Source: Bradyrhizobium sp. PSBB068
Lineage (GTDB): Bacteria > Pseudomonadota > Alphaproteobacteria > Rhizobiales > Xanthobacteraceae
Direction of reading: 5' to 3'
Assembly (NCBI GenBank): GCA_016839165.1
Contig: CP069301.1
Location: 1 to 64,000 of the forward strand
Length of the DNA: 64,000 nt
This document shows positions 1-8,654 of this stretch, piece by piece. The notes below the pieces were generated by a model. That model saw only the letters and a program-made list of their open reading frames with translations, was not told the DNA's origin and did no database searches. The translations under genes and the position numbers were made by a program. Each line of letters opens with the position of its first letter. The first letter of the stretch is position 1.

Positions 1-2017
1 CCACGTTAGCGAATTCTTCGCCGGACAACGGAACGCCAGCACGGTAGAGGGTCGGAATCAGCAGCACAGCGGCATTGAGGTTGAGACCTTGCGCCAACGT
101 CGGTGACGCGACTGTCACGCGCAGAACGCCTGCGGCGAGCAAGCCCTCCACCTCGCGAAGGAACGGCCCTGGTAACCGACCGTGATGAATCGCGACACCG
201 ATCGGCAAGCACCGAACCGCGGGATGATCCGGGCCTAGCCACTCGCGACCCACGGCCAAAGCACGCGCGACCGCGGCTGCGTCGTCAAGCAGCGAGGGCA
301 GATAACCGCGACTGTGCAGGTCAACGATGGTCTCGGCGTATCCCTCGACGTGATCACGTTGCGTGCAGAAGACGAGCGCTCGCTTACCCTGAGCCGAAAA
401 CTTCCATGCGGCCGCGAGCGTCAGCTCCTTTGTATCGGGAACGGCGTGCGCCGTGGCCGGCGAGCTGCCTCCTCCGGGACGAAATGACGAATATAGGGTC
501 CGCCTGCTTCGAGATCGAAGCTCAGGCGGGCCGAGTTACCCTGCCACATGAGGGTGCCGAAGCGTTGCCGCGTTGGTCGCCAGCGCGACTGAATCGGTGT
601 TCCACCTGCATCACTACGAATCCAAGCGGTCAAATCGTTAAGCTGATCCCCTTCGGGCAAGATCGCCGAGAGACAGACGATGCGACGGGTTTCGTTGTCA
701 GCACGCCTGAGCAGTCTTTGAACGAGGTTCTCGTACCGAATTTCGCGTTCGCTTGGCCCGATCAGGTGACCTTCGTCGAGGACTACGAGCCCGACGTCAT
801 CGATGATCGACGGGTCATTCCGCAAGGCGAAGTCCAGCTTCTCCGGTGTGGCGATGACAATATCCTGCGTACGGAGTGCGTCTTCGTCGCCGCCAGCGGC
901 TCCAGCCGCGCCATAGAGCGACGAGACCGAGAACCCAAGGCTCGAGAACGTCCGACGGAATGATCGTTCCGTCTGGGCGGATAATGCGCGAAGCGGCGTT
1001 ACAATGAGGACCCGCCTGCGCGCCGCGAGCGCCATCAATGCGGCGATCTCGGCGATTCGTGTCTTGCCAGCACTGGTCGGCAACGCGACGACGAGATCGT
1101 CGGTCATCGGTTGCTCGTCGGGCTGCTTCGATCTGCGACGGCCAAAGCTCCACCTCGGCGACGTCACGTCCAAAGAGTTCCCCGATGAAGAGTTGGCGCA
1201 AATCCTGATAGTTTCCCGCGCCCGCCGGCCCGTCGAGGGGAAGCACCTGATGCAAGCTGCTAGACCACAGGTCATCGACAAGATTGAACGCTATGCGCGC
1301 GGTCCACCACAGCGACACGGCATTGGCGTTCCTGGCGAGGGAGATCGCGCGGCGCAGGAGGGACCGAGACTCCTCAATCAGGACCGCGGCCCCGGTCTGA
1401 AGAGCGAATTCGAAGAACGCGAGGGCGCGAAAAATGGTTGATGTGGCGATCAACCTGACGGCGTCGTCCGAATCAATCTCTCCTGCGCGCAACGCCTGGC
1501 TAATATTTGCATCACCATGGGCTGGGTTCAGCAGCCACGCTCGCGCGCGGCGACCTAGACCGGCCAGATCCCGCAAAATAAGATGCGCCAACGCTTCTTC
1601 CGCTGGCGATAGATTCGCGTTCTCAGGCCGTTGAGAGATCAGAGAGAAGGCGAGAGCGGAGTAGCTTGCCAGATGATACGCGGCGGCGCCTGCGATCCGA
1701 TAGAAGCCCCGGCCGACATCCTCGTGGGAGCCATTTTGCACCAGTGCTTCGAACGCGTTTCCGGCCCGCGCGAAGCCGCGCCGCCAAATCTCATCGTTGC
1801 CGCCGCCTTCCCGAAGCGCCATGGATGCGCGCAGCACGGAGAGCGCATATTCGGACAGATCGGTGTCAATCGTTTCTCCGAACGCCGGCGCATCGTCAGG
1901 CAGGACGCCGTCGCGGCGAATGATGGACCGCGCCTCGCCGCGAGCTTGCAGCCGACCCCTGACACCGTCAGCGGTCGCCTGCGTCAAGAAGGCTGCCAGT
2001 TCGTCAACCGTCTCCAA
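1..2017 (-). pseudogene. hamB: Hachiman-type helicase HamB, frameshifted twice and cut by the window edge
   Basis: This is a superfamily 2 DExH helicase, the partner of the nuclease-like HamA in Hachiman anti-phage defence. The N-terminal part reads in one frame from a TTG at 2017 to a Q-motif-like LWPSQIEAAR near 1125. The helicase then continues in a second frame with LPTSAGKT (Walker A), TPLRALSAQ, IATPEKL, VVLDEGHL (Walker B) and SAILPEG, and after about position 470 in a third frame with ALVFCTQR, IHHGRLP and VASPTLAQGLNL. Two single-base indels, near 1105-1125 and 470-478, therefore break it. The second is explained by one C missing from a short C run. The TTG start overlaps hamA by 14 bases and follows GAGGGAG. 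The 3' end lies outside the window. Sequencing error is a real alternative to true inactivation. Confidence 0.75.
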
Positions 2018-2780
2018 GGGCGAGTGCTCCCTCGTAGGACAGCCGAATGAACTCCTGATGATCGTCGATCCGAAGGTGGATTACAGTGTGGCTGCGATCA
2101 ACGCCGGCACCGCGCAGATCGTCGAAAAGCGCTCGGGGCGTGGCATTGCCGGACATCGTGAAGAGAGCATGGTCGATGCGATCGGAGGGAACTGCGCGGC
2201 TTGCGACCTCATTTCGGATGATTCGGCCCAATGCCGCGAGCGGACCATCACCCTCCATCAACCTGTCGGCGATAAAGAGCAGGGAGGTCGCCGTCGGCCG
2301 GCCACTATCACGCGACAGCGCCGTTCGAGCCTCGATAATCGTTGCGCCGGCGAGATTGGCCCGGCTCTTGGCTTCTCCTTTCAAAAGAAAGAGGTGTCCC
2401 TCAGCACTCGATCGCACGCCGATAAAGTCGTCGCCGCGGAGCGCCATCTCGCGGCCATCCTTATAGCGAAGGCGACGAACCGGGACCGAGAAGCCCAACG
2501 ACTCCTCAACCAGCTCGGTTGCGAAGATTTCCCCTAGCTCGCCGGAGCGTGCCCGCGTGGTTCGGGGAAGACGCTCGGCTAGCAATGCTGCGGCGCTCGC
2601 ATAACCGAGAAGGGCGACATCCTCCGCTATGCGTTCCATTTCGTCGTAGTGAGAGCGCAGCAGATCGGGAAGACGGCCAGCAATTGCCGCTCGTCCCCCA
2701 ACCCGCTCGGTAAATTTCAGTAAGCGCTTGCGGCCGTCTTGCGCGGGCTCGCAATCACACCAATCGGCAAACAGCGGCAA
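2004..2780 (-). CDS. hamA: HamA-like DUF1837 nuclease-fold protein (Hachiman)
   Basis: The 258-residue protein carries the DUF1837/HamA core with a PD-(D/E)xK look: GELGEIF, then RGDDFIG, then LLKGEAKSR. HamA is the effector that HamB keeps in check until phage or damaged DNA is met. I chose the TTG at 2780 because a strong Shine-Dalgarno sequence (AGGGGAG) sits just upstream and no ATG is available in the N-terminal third. The start lies 28 bases after the yhaV stop on the same strand and the end overlaps hamB, so prlF-yhaV-hamA-hamB looks like one transcription unit. The family assignment comes from motifs and from the helicase partner, not from a search. Confidence 0.7.
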   Translation of the reverse strand: MPLFADWCDCEPAQDGRKRLLKFTERVGGRAAIAGRLPDLLRSHYDEMERIAEDVALLGYASAAALLAERLPRTTRARSGELGEIFATELVEESLGFSVPVRRLRYKDGREMALRGDDFIGVRSSAEGHLFLLKGEAKSRANLAGATIIEARTALSRDSGRPTATSLLFIADRLMEGDGPLAALGRIIRNEVASRAVPSDRIDHALFTMSGNATPRALFDDLRGAGVDRSHTVIHLRIDDHQEFIRLSYEGALALGDG

Positions 2781-2808
2781 TCCACTCCCCTATCGGTCGG
2801 CACAGGCG

Positions 2809-3318
2809 TCAATCCTTCGGCTTCGCTCTCGATGCTCGCAACCGCGATTTCGGCCCGGCGCCGGACGCTGCGGCGACCAGCGCGTCCCACGTATCAGGTG
2901 GGTTTCCTCGGTTCAGCATCTTCCGGAACACGGCGTAAGCATCCGTCGTGCTGCCATAGGCGCGCAGCGTGTCGTCGTCATTCACCCAAGCCAGGATGAT
3001 AATCTTGCTCGTGGCCGCCTGCTGATAGCGAAAGAACAACCGATACTGTTGCAAAAATTTCGCGCGAAACCAGTGTTTGTAGTCGGCGCCGAGCGTATCG
3101 CCTTGGCGGAATACGTCGCTGGCCGGATCGGCGGGGATGTTCTCAAAGGCGACTTTCAGGACCGCGGCAAGCAGTTTTGCCGCTCGCTTCGTCTTATAGC
3201 CTTTCGGGTCTTTGGCACGCGCCTTCTCGACGGCCGCGATTAGGGCCTCCAGCTGATCAAGGAAGAGCGGATGCGCGTAGATGGTCCAGCCATTGATTTC
3301 GATCGTCTGGTCCGTCAC
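2809..3318 (-). CDS. yhaV: YhaV-family toxin (type II toxin-antitoxin)
   Basis: This 169-residue protein matches the YhaV ribonuclease toxin family: GWTIYAHPLFLDQLE at the N-terminus, YRLFFRYQ in the middle, then KIIILAWVNDDDTLRAYGS and the terminal VFRKMLNRGNPPDTWD. YhaV toxins degrade RNA and are neutralised by the SpoVT/AbrB-type protein PrlF. The start codon overlaps the end of prlF by four bases (ATGA), the usual coupling of such pairs. The extra C-terminal tail is basic (SRLRASRAKPKD). The hamA gene follows 28 bases later, so the toxin may be cotranscribed with the Hachiman genes. Confidence 0.88.
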   Translation of the reverse strand: MTDQTIEINGWTIYAHPLFLDQLEALIAAVEKARAKDPKGYKTKRAAKLLAAVLKVAFENIPADPASDVFRQGDTLGADYKHWFRAKFLQQYRLFFRYQQAATSKIIILAWVNDDDTLRAYGSTTDAYAVFRKMLNRGNPPDTWDALVAAASGAGPKSRLRASRAKPKD

Positions 3319-3653
3319 GCATCGTCGTCCGGCAAGGCTGCGTCGAGATCGACCTCAACGCCCTTGACGAGGGCTGCACCGCGCGCGAGCAGAGTCGAAG
3401 GAATCGCTCGAACCCGCGCCGGGTGCGCCGCCATGTCCTTCTCGAGAAAGCGCAGAAAATTTCCGATGACGGGGTCAGCCTGCTCGTCCGCCGCTTTCTT
3501 GGCCAGGACGACCGTTCCGTCGGCAAGCCCTCGAAACACCACGCGGTCCCGTTTGCCCAGTGCCAGCATCTTGCGGATGGCGGCAGGAACCGTAGTTTGG
3601 CCCCGCTCGGTGATCGTGGCGGGAATTTCGAGGATTTCGGCGGTTTTCGGCAT
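3315..3653 (-). CDS. prlF: PrlF-type antitoxin (AbrB-like)
   Basis: The 112-residue protein has an N-terminal swapped-hairpin AbrB/SpoVT domain (TITERGQTTVPAAIRKMLALGKRDRVVF, residues about 13-40) followed by the PrlF signature in which a helical tail (FLRFLEKDMAAHP) binds the toxin. It sits directly upstream of yhaV with a four-base overlap, the standard antitoxin-first order. PrlF proteins repress their own promoter, and a short palindrome lies 30 bases upstream of the start. The start at 3653 is the first ATG that keeps the whole AbrB domain. Confidence 0.88.
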   Translation of the reverse strand: MPKTAEILEIPATITERGQTTVPAAIRKMLALGKRDRVVFRGLADGTVVLAKKAADEQADPVIGNFLRFLEKDMAAHPARVRAIPSTLLARGAALVKGVEVDLDAALPDDDA

Positions 3654-4198
3654 CGAAGGCTCCGATCGTGCGTCCCAGTGTAATGCATTTGCATTGTATG
3701 TTCAAGGACCGACGGCGTGATGCCCGCTGCGCATCACGCCATTCGAAGCTCCCGCCTTGACGGACCCTGACCATGCAGAAGCCGCCCACTCGATCCCGAT
3801 GTCGCCGATACGGCACCGACTTTGAAGACGCTGACCGTGGCCAGCTCGATCTCCTCGCCAACGAATGCGAAGGCATGTGCGATCTCTGATCAGCGCTTTC
3901 TGCGCGGGTCCCAATTTGTCCCCGGTCGACTGGCATGATAGCGCCCGACGGGCCATCGCAGCCGTGCTCAGCAAAGCCGCGCGGTCACCTGTTGCTTCGG
4001 GCTTCGATGTGCATCTTCACGCATTGCCAACCGGGTGCGCTCTGCCGGCGGTTCTGTCCGTCGTCACGACGTCGATTGTCGCCGTTGATGTCCACTAACC
4101 GTTTCTCTCGGCTCGCCCACGGCGTCCTCGATTTGGCATGTCTGACCGAAGGCCGTCGTCGCTTTGCTCCGCCTCGCTCTTATCCCCGCAACATCCGG
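3654..4198. other. Gene-poor stretch between prlF and the DUF736 leader
   Basis: I see no gene I can name here. One 38-codon reading frame on the plus strand (3773-3889, starting MQKPPTR and ending with the acidic NECEGMCDL) is compact and may be a small protein or the tail of a lost gene. Other open frames have no start context and no recognisable motif. The right part leads into the inverted repeat ahead of the DUF736 gene. Confidence 0.4.
3682..3695. promoter_or_regulatory. Palindrome upstream of prlF, candidate operator
   Basis: AATGCATTTGCATT has six-base arms around a TT centre and lies about 30 bases upstream of the prlF start in a short A+T-rich patch. Autoregulation by PrlF/YhaV is known in the family; that this exact palindrome is the operator is inference. 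Confidence 0.45.
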
Positions 4199-4260
4199 CC
4201 ACGACTTTCTTCCCCTGGCCGCTGCGCGTCCATTCCTCGCGGAAATCAAGAAAGTCGTGG
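4199..4260 (+). repeat. 13-bp perfect inverted repeat in the DUF736 leader
   Basis: CCACGACTTTCTT at 4199-4211 and its exact complement AAGAAAGTCGTGG at 4248-4260 are separated by 36 bases. In RNA this would form a long hairpin about 120 bases ahead of the DUF736 start. It has no T-run after it, so it is not a simple terminator. It may be a structured leader or a protein-binding site. Confidence 0.6.
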
Positions 4261-4378
4261 CTTGGCTGCCCTCTACTGCGTGCCGGCCCCTGCGGGGTGC
4301 GGGTCGATCGCCTCCGGTCTGTAGCCAGCCATCGAGGCTGCGGTGGGCGCGGCCCGGAAAACTGAAAAGGACACGACA

Positions 4379-4690
4379 ATGGCAACCATCGGCACCTTCA
4401 CTTCGAACGGCAACGGCTTCACCGGCACCGTCCGCACGCTCGCTCTCAACGCCAAGGCCAAGCTGGTCCGCGTCGAGACCCCCTCCGAAAAGGGTCCGCA
4501 CTTCCGCATCTTCGCCGGCAATGTCGAGCTGGGCGCGGCCTGGCAGAAGACCGCCAAGGACACCGAGCGGGACTATCTCTCGGTCAAGCTGGACGACCCG
4601 AGCTTCCCGGCCCCGATCTACGCCACCCTGATCGAGGTGGAAGGCCAGGAGGGCCTCCAGCTCATCTGGTCCCGACCGAACCGGGACTAA
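4379..4690 (+). CDS. DUF736 family protein
   Basis: The 103-residue product is a typical DUF736 protein: [21 protein letters not shown] at the start, a central [19 protein letters not shown], and the end block [21 protein letters not shown] followed by LIWSR. The function of the family is unknown. It is common on alphaproteobacterial conjugative plasmids and integrative elements, usually among transfer and anti-restriction genes. I start at the ATG at 4379 because it matches the family N-terminus and follows AAAAGGA. The gene stands alone between a hairpin leader and a strong terminator. Confidence 0.9.
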   Translation: MATIGTFTSNGNGFTGTVRTLALNAKAKLVRVETPSEKGPHFRIFAGNVELGAAWQKTAKDTERDYLSVKLDDPSFPAPIYATLIEVEGQEGLQLIWSRPNRD

Positions 4691-4704
4691 GGGGCCTCCA
4701 CGGC

Positions 4705-4732
4705 AACGGCCCCGCCGAAAGGCGGGGCCGTT
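4705..4732 (+). terminator. Rho-independent terminator after the DUF736 gene
   Basis: A 12-base perfect stem (AACGGCCCCGCC and GGCGGGGCCGTT) with a GAAA loop is followed by TT and lies 15 bases after the DUF736 stop. It also separates this gene from the convergent abiEii gene. Confidence 0.85.
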
Positions 4733-4782
4733 TCTGCGTGAGCCGAGATGGACGCAGCGAAGGCTGGCTCCCTCCAACTGCT

Positions 4783-5862
4783 TCATCGCGCCGCCCCGCT
4801 TTCGCTCGCGCCGTTCTCGTTTAGACGCGTCTCGAGCGAGCTGATGCTGTCGAGCACGGCCTCGAAATCCGGCGGGTCACCGAAGATCATGCCTTGCATG
4901 GCCCTGTAGTCGACGCGCAACTGCTCGATCATCGCATCATGCGGGGCGAGCGTGAACGAGCCGGGCGCAGCACTCGCGAGATCGAAGTCCGGTCGATTGA
5001 AGAACATCCGGGCATGTGCGACGCAGTCCACGCCGAGCGCCGTCTCAGCGATGGCGGCTTCGCCGATCGGGTCCCCGGCGAGCAGGTGCAAGTCATAGTA
5101 ATGACGGGACACGCGTTGGCCGCCCCCGCGCAGCTCGCCGCGCTTGTCGAACCAGCGCCGCAGCCCGTGGAGGATGACGACCTTGTCCCAGAAGGTGCGT
5201 TCGGGATCGACCGTGCGCACGGCCGGCACGGTCAAGTCGAGCGCCGGCAAATCATCGTCGACATAGGGTTTGATCGGCACTTCGCTGTTCGGGTCGAGCG
5301 CGGATTTGGCGCCCGACTCGATCTTGATCGCCGCCCGCACGTAATCCGATCGCGGCGTCGCTGCGGGATACCAGATCAACAGGGTCTGTCCGTCGGGATC
5401 GGCGTCGTCGGCTTCCACCCGCGCCGCGCCGGCATCGTGGCCGGCGGCCCGGAGCCGGTCTTGTAGGATCAGGGTCAACTCAGCGCGCAGCGGGCCGTTG
5501 ATATAGGCTTGGCAGGCGTCCTTGATCGCATCGAGGCGCGCGCGGCGCTTGTTCCCGCTCAGCGCGTTAAGCTCCTCAATCGTAGCCGGCTCGCCGATGT
5601 CGTCCCGAAACACCGTGACATCGATGTCTTCGGAGAAGCGGTTGATCAGACCGAATCCCTTGGACAGGGAGGTTCCGCCCTTGAAGAGGAGGCGGGGTCC
5701 TCCCTCTTTCAGGCCATTGAACAAGGCATCCAGCGTCCAGCAGACCCAGAAGTCCTTCTCGATATTCTGAGATGCCGTGCCAAGGCGTAGCGCGGTCGTA
5801 TCGAAGGCGCTCAACATCGTGTCCGACCCGGCCGCGAGAACCTCATCGAAAGCCGGGTTCAT
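4783..5862 (-). CDS. abiEii: AbiEii/AbiGii nucleotidyltransferase toxin
   Basis: This 359-residue protein is an AbiEii-type nucleotidyltransferase, the toxin of a type IV toxin-antitoxin and abortive-infection pair. The nucleotidyltransferase signature is clear: FKGGTSLSK (residues 60-68) followed by RFSEDIDVTVF with the two catalytic aspartates D79 and D81. Further family blocks are ERTFWDKVVILHGLR and SRHYYDLHLL. The start overlaps the end of the upstream antitoxin-type gene by four bases, the standard arrangement. Full length for the family with no break visible. Confidence 0.9.
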   Translation of the reverse strand: MNPAFDEVLAAGSDTMLSAFDTTALRLGTASQNIEKDFWVCWTLDALFNGLKEGGPRLLFKGGTSLSKGFGLINRFSEDIDVTVFRDDIGEPATIEELNALSGNKRRARLDAIKDACQAYINGPLRAELTLILQDRLRAAGHDAGAARVEADDADPDGQTLLIWYPAATPRSDYVRAAIKIESGAKSALDPNSEVPIKPYVDDDLPALDLTVPAVRTVDPERTFWDKVVILHGLRRWFDKRGELRGGGQRVSRHYYDLHLLAGDPIGEAAIAETALGVDCVAHARMFFNRPDFDLASAAPGSFTLAPHDAMIEQLRVDYRAMQGMIFGDPPDFEAVLDSISSLETRLNENGASESGAAR

Positions 5863-6692
5863 GCCTTCGCCCTCCGGGTTGCGCCGCGATTGGCGATTGG
5901 TTTCTTCTGGGTGGAGAGCGGTTTCGGCTTCGGAGGTACGACGACAGCGTGACTCTGATCGTTTTCACTCCTTCTTTGTCGATCATGATCTGCGCCAACA
6001 TGATCAGCATCATCACGATCATCGTCGATGTGCCGACGACCAACGGCAGCATCCGCTTCGATGAGCGGCTTAAGAAACACCCGCATCCATGTCGGAAGAG
6101 CTGACATACCGGCAGTGAGATCGGCTCTAAGCGACGGCCCCGTTGTGGGATCCTCGAAAAGCTTGGCGAGCTTGCGTTTAACCTGATCGCTCTCGCCTTC
6201 ACGAACCAAGAGATCGCGCAGCCAGTGAAGCGCCTGGACGAGGCGCATCGCCGGTCGTCCGGCCCAGAACAGCTTGCTGGCCGCGGTCGGACGAAAACTG
6301 ATCGTTACGTTACCCAGCCGGATCGCGCGGCGACGGGCGTCGGTATGCACCACGATTTTGGCCGGGACGGCGTCAGTCAGGCCCAGATCGTTGGCCGCGG
6401 TCATGCCGTCGACAAGCATCCGCGTTTGGTCGCGTCGTCCAACGGCGTCGATGACCGAGCGCGGATCGGGCGGGTTGGGTTTTTGGGTAAGCTTGTTGAA
6501 GCCAGGCTGATCGTAGAGCCCCCGATCGATTCGCCTGAGGGTTTCGGCCTTCGTCAGCCGCTGCAATGCCTTATCGATGGCGTCCCGCGTGGCGAGATCC
6601 ACGAAATCACTGGGCGTCCAGACCTTACGCGGTGCGTCCGCACGGATGCGCTCGAGCATGGCTGTCTTCAGATCGAGTGGGGCGCTATTCAT
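5859..6692 (-). CDS. abiEi: AbiEi-type antitoxin (DUF6088-like)
   Basis: The 277-residue product has an N-terminal winged-helix region (FVDLATRDAIDKALQRLTKAETLRRIDRGLYDQPGF) and a middle domain of the AbiEi/DUF6088 type (RRAIRLGNVTISFRPTAASKLFWAGRPAMRLVQALHWL). AbiEi proteins neutralise AbiEii and repress their own promoter. I start at the ATG at 6692 rather than an in-frame ATG at 6755, because the latter lies inside the second operator half. The last 60 residues are low-complexity, rich in Asp, His and Arg, and look like a family-specific tail. No Shine-Dalgarno sequence is visible, so the message may be leaderless. Confidence 0.85.
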   Translation of the reverse strand: MNSAPLDLKTAMLERIRADAPRKVWTPSDFVDLATRDAIDKALQRLTKAETLRRIDRGLYDQPGFNKLTQKPNPPDPRSVIDAVGRRDQTRMLVDGMTAANDLGLTDAVPAKIVVHTDARRRAIRLGNVTISFRPTAASKLFWAGRPAMRLVQALHWLRDLLVREGESDQVKRKLAKLFEDPTTGPSLRADLTAGMSALPTWMRVFLKPLIEADAAVGRRHIDDDRDDADHVGADHDRQRRSENDQSHAVVVPPKPKPLSTQKKPIANRGATRRAKA

Positions 6693-6765
6693 GTCCGAAA
6701 CTTGTATACTTGTTTCGGACAGATTGCAAGTGATATGTCCGAAATACCTATACAAATTTCGGACA
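6693..6765 (-). promoter_or_regulatory. Two tandem inverted-repeat operators of the abiE promoter
   Basis: The first palindrome (6693-6720) has perfect 9-base arms GTCCGAAAC/GTTTCGGAC around a 10-base centre containing GTATAC. The second (6736-6765) has perfect 10-base arms TGTCCGAAAT/ATTTCGGACA. Their centres are 44 bases apart, about four helical turns. On the minus strand TTGCAA and TATACA could serve as -35 and -10, which would place transcription start at or very near the ATG. AbiEi autorepression through such repeats is known for this family. Confidence 0.75.
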
Positions 6766-6792
6766 AGGTTGGTCCAACCAGGGCGCGGCTTT

Positions 6793-8007
6793 TCAGAGAA
6801 TTCCCCATGCCCGATAGCGTCCCCGCCCCGTCGCCTCGCGCAAGCCGAGTTCGGCCACCAGGTCCTGGGCGGCGCGCGGCGTGATCTTCAGCTCCGCCGC
6901 GATCATGCCGGCGGAGGCAATGGGCCGGGCCAGCATGTAGTCGAGCAGCGCCGGCAGCCGGGAGGTGGTGCGGCGACCGACGAGCTTGCGCGTGAGCAGG
7001 GTGCGCTGGTTAAGCCAGCGATCATGATCCTTGAGGCCGGCGTCGGCGGCCGCGGTCATCGCCTCGAATTGAGTCAGGAGCCGCGACGCCGGATCGGACG
7101 ATCGACGGCGTTCGCGCGGGATGGTTTTCAGCCCGGCATGGAGGCAGGAGAGATGCCAACGGGTTTTGCCGCGTGCACGCAGCACGGCGCTGGCGAGCAG
7201 TCGGCCAAGCCACGGCATGTGCTGCAGCGGTTCGACCCGGTCCCAGGCATCGGCTGTGATCGCCGCCGCCAGCGCCGGCGGCAACGTGCGAGTCCGATCG
7301 ACGATACGCTGCCAGTCCTCGATCCTGGCGTCCTCATCCCAATCGAGATCGTAGACCAGCGGATCACGCTCGGGCCGGCGAGTGGTCTCGCCGGCGAGCG
7401 TTCGGTCGGATTTCGCGATCGCGGCGTCGACCGCGGCGAAGGCGGCAGCGAGCCGCGGGTCGGTTTCGATCATGACGAGCGGCTGATCAAGATTCTCGCC
7501 GTCCAGCGTGGCCTCGGCATCGTTCGCGCCGCCGCCATCGTGCGCCCCTTCCTTCCGGTCGTCGCTTCCCGCTTCCCGGTCGCCCTGCCCTCCCCGTCCG
7601 CGCAAGCTTGCAAGACCGCTGACCGACAGCGCCCAGTCCGGCTTGGCCGCGGCGATACGACGCCTGGTCCGCAGCACGGCGTGGGCCCGGGTCAGCTCGT
7701 GGGTGGGGCTGCGGATATCCATGCCGGCGTCGTGGAGAACCAGATCTTCGAGATGGACGAGTTCGCCTTCCAGCCACAGACTGGCGCAGGCGTCGGTAAA
7801 ATGGGTGCGCGCGACAAAACCGTCGCTGATCGGACTTTTTGCCAACCGCTCGTCGAGGCGGGCGAGCGCATCTTCGGCAGCGGCGAGTGGGCCGGCGAGC
7901 TGGGCCCAGGGCAGCGGATCGGGGATCTGGTAGCTGACATGCAAGGTCTTGATAACCTTAACGGGAATCACTGAAGCGGAAGCTATCACGGTGTTGGCTT
8001 CCGTCAT
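6793..8007 (-). CDS. RHE_PE00001 family protein (DUF1612 with C-terminal helix-turn-helix)
   Basis: This 404-residue protein matches the rhizobial plasmid family typified by RHE_PE00001. It has an N-terminal helical part with SLWLEGELVHLEDLVLHDAG and RTRRRIAAAKPDWALS, a variable charged linker, and a C-terminal helix-turn-helix block (SRLPALLDYMLARPIASAGMIAAELKITPRAAQDLVAELGLREATGRGRYRAWG). The function is unknown, but a DNA-binding role is likely from the C-terminus. It sits on the partition side of repABC-type plasmids. I use the ATG at 8007; a GTG at 8022 is also open. A perfect palindrome lies just upstream and could be its operator. Confidence 0.75.
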   Translation of the reverse strand: MTEANTVIASASVIPVKVIKTLHVSYQIPDPLPWAQLAGPLAAAEDALARLDERLAKSPISDGFVARTHFTDACASLWLEGELVHLEDLVLHDAGMDIRSPTHELTRAHAVLRTRRRIAAAKPDWALSVSGLASLRGRGGQGDREAGSDDRKEGAHDGGGANDAEATLDGENLDQPLVMIETDPRLAAAFAAVDAAIAKSDRTLAGETTRRPERDPLVYDLDWDEDARIEDWQRIVDRTRTLPPALAAAITADAWDRVEPLQHMPWLGRLLASAVLRARGKTRWHLSCLHAGLKTIPRERRRSSDPASRLLTQFEAMTAAADAGLKDHDRWLNQRTLLTRKLVGRRTTSRLPALLDYMLARPIASAGMIAAELKITPRAAQDLVAELGLREATGRGRYRAWGIL

Positions 8008-8035
8008 AGCGAGGCCGGGCACACGACGTGTATCA

Positions 8036-8062
8036 CTATCGATAACCTTCCCTTATCGATAG
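8036..8062. promoter_or_regulatory. Perfect inverted repeat upstream of the RHE_PE00001 gene
   Basis: CTATCGATAA (8036-8045) and TTATCGATAG (8053-8062) form 10-base arms around a 7-base centre. Each arm itself contains the small palindrome ATCGAT. The site is about 30 bases upstream of the chosen start, where a repressor site would be expected. Confidence 0.55.
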
Positions 8063-8207
8063 CGTTGGACGTCACGGCGCAAATCAGCGATTCTGGCGGC
8101 TACGAGCCCGGCAAATCACGCCCGCCGGCGCTCCGCTCGACGCGAGGACGCAGCCGTTGCCAGCCCCCTGCCCTCTTCCGGACGCTTTTCGCCGCCGCCG
8201 ACGACCG

Positions 8208-8654
8208 TCACTCGCTGCGCGGCACGCTCCGGTGCGGCGCGCTGGTCGCAACCTCACCGCGGGCGATCGCCACGAAGCGGCGTTTGACCTCGGCGAACAG
8301 GCCGGGCGTCAGCGCGCCGTAGTAGCCGCTCTCAGTGTCGATATTGCGCAAGTCGGGGCCCGGCCAGGTAAAGCGGTTGCTTTCGGTCAGCACGATCCAG
8401 GAGCGCTCATGGTCGAGCCGCAGGCGGTTCTTGACCGCGGCCGGAATTTCGATCGCGTCGGCCGGATTGGCCGGCGGCGTATGGGTGATCGGCAGGACGC
8501 GCACCACCGGCGTGCCGTCCTCCGTTGTTGTGACAATCGCCAGCACCAGGCACGGGCGGTCCTTGTCGCCCTCCTCGCGGCCTTCGCGGTGCTGCCAATC
8601 CCACAGATAGGAATAGCGAAAGATCCAGCCGAGCTTGATCTCAGTCGGCAGCAT
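8208..8654 (-). CDS. PemK/MazF-like growth inhibitor toxin
   Basis: The 148-residue protein resembles the PemK/MazF-like growth inhibitors of Bradyrhizobium and relatives: GWIFRYSYLWDWQ near the start, KDRPCLVLAIV, then VLPITHTPP and RSWIVLTESNRFTWPGPDLR. MazF toxins are ribosome-independent mRNA endonucleases. It overlaps the upstream Phd-type antitoxin gene by 14 bases, so the two are translated from one message. The assignment is by pattern and by the antitoxin partner. The catalytic residues are not certain from reading. Confidence 0.72.
   Translation of the reverse strand: MLPTEIKLGWIFRYSYLWDWQHREGREEGDKDRPCLVLAIVTTTEDGTPVVRVLPITHTPPANPADAIEIPAAVKNRLRLDHERSWIVLTESNRFTWPGPDLRNIDTESGYYGALTPGLFAEVKRRFVAIARGEVATSAPHRSVPRSE

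Noticed and set aside
103..963. Long plus-strand reading frame opposite the hamB helicase
   Set aside because: The helicase motifs on the minus strand are unambiguous; the plus frame has no motif and is a GC-rich shadow.
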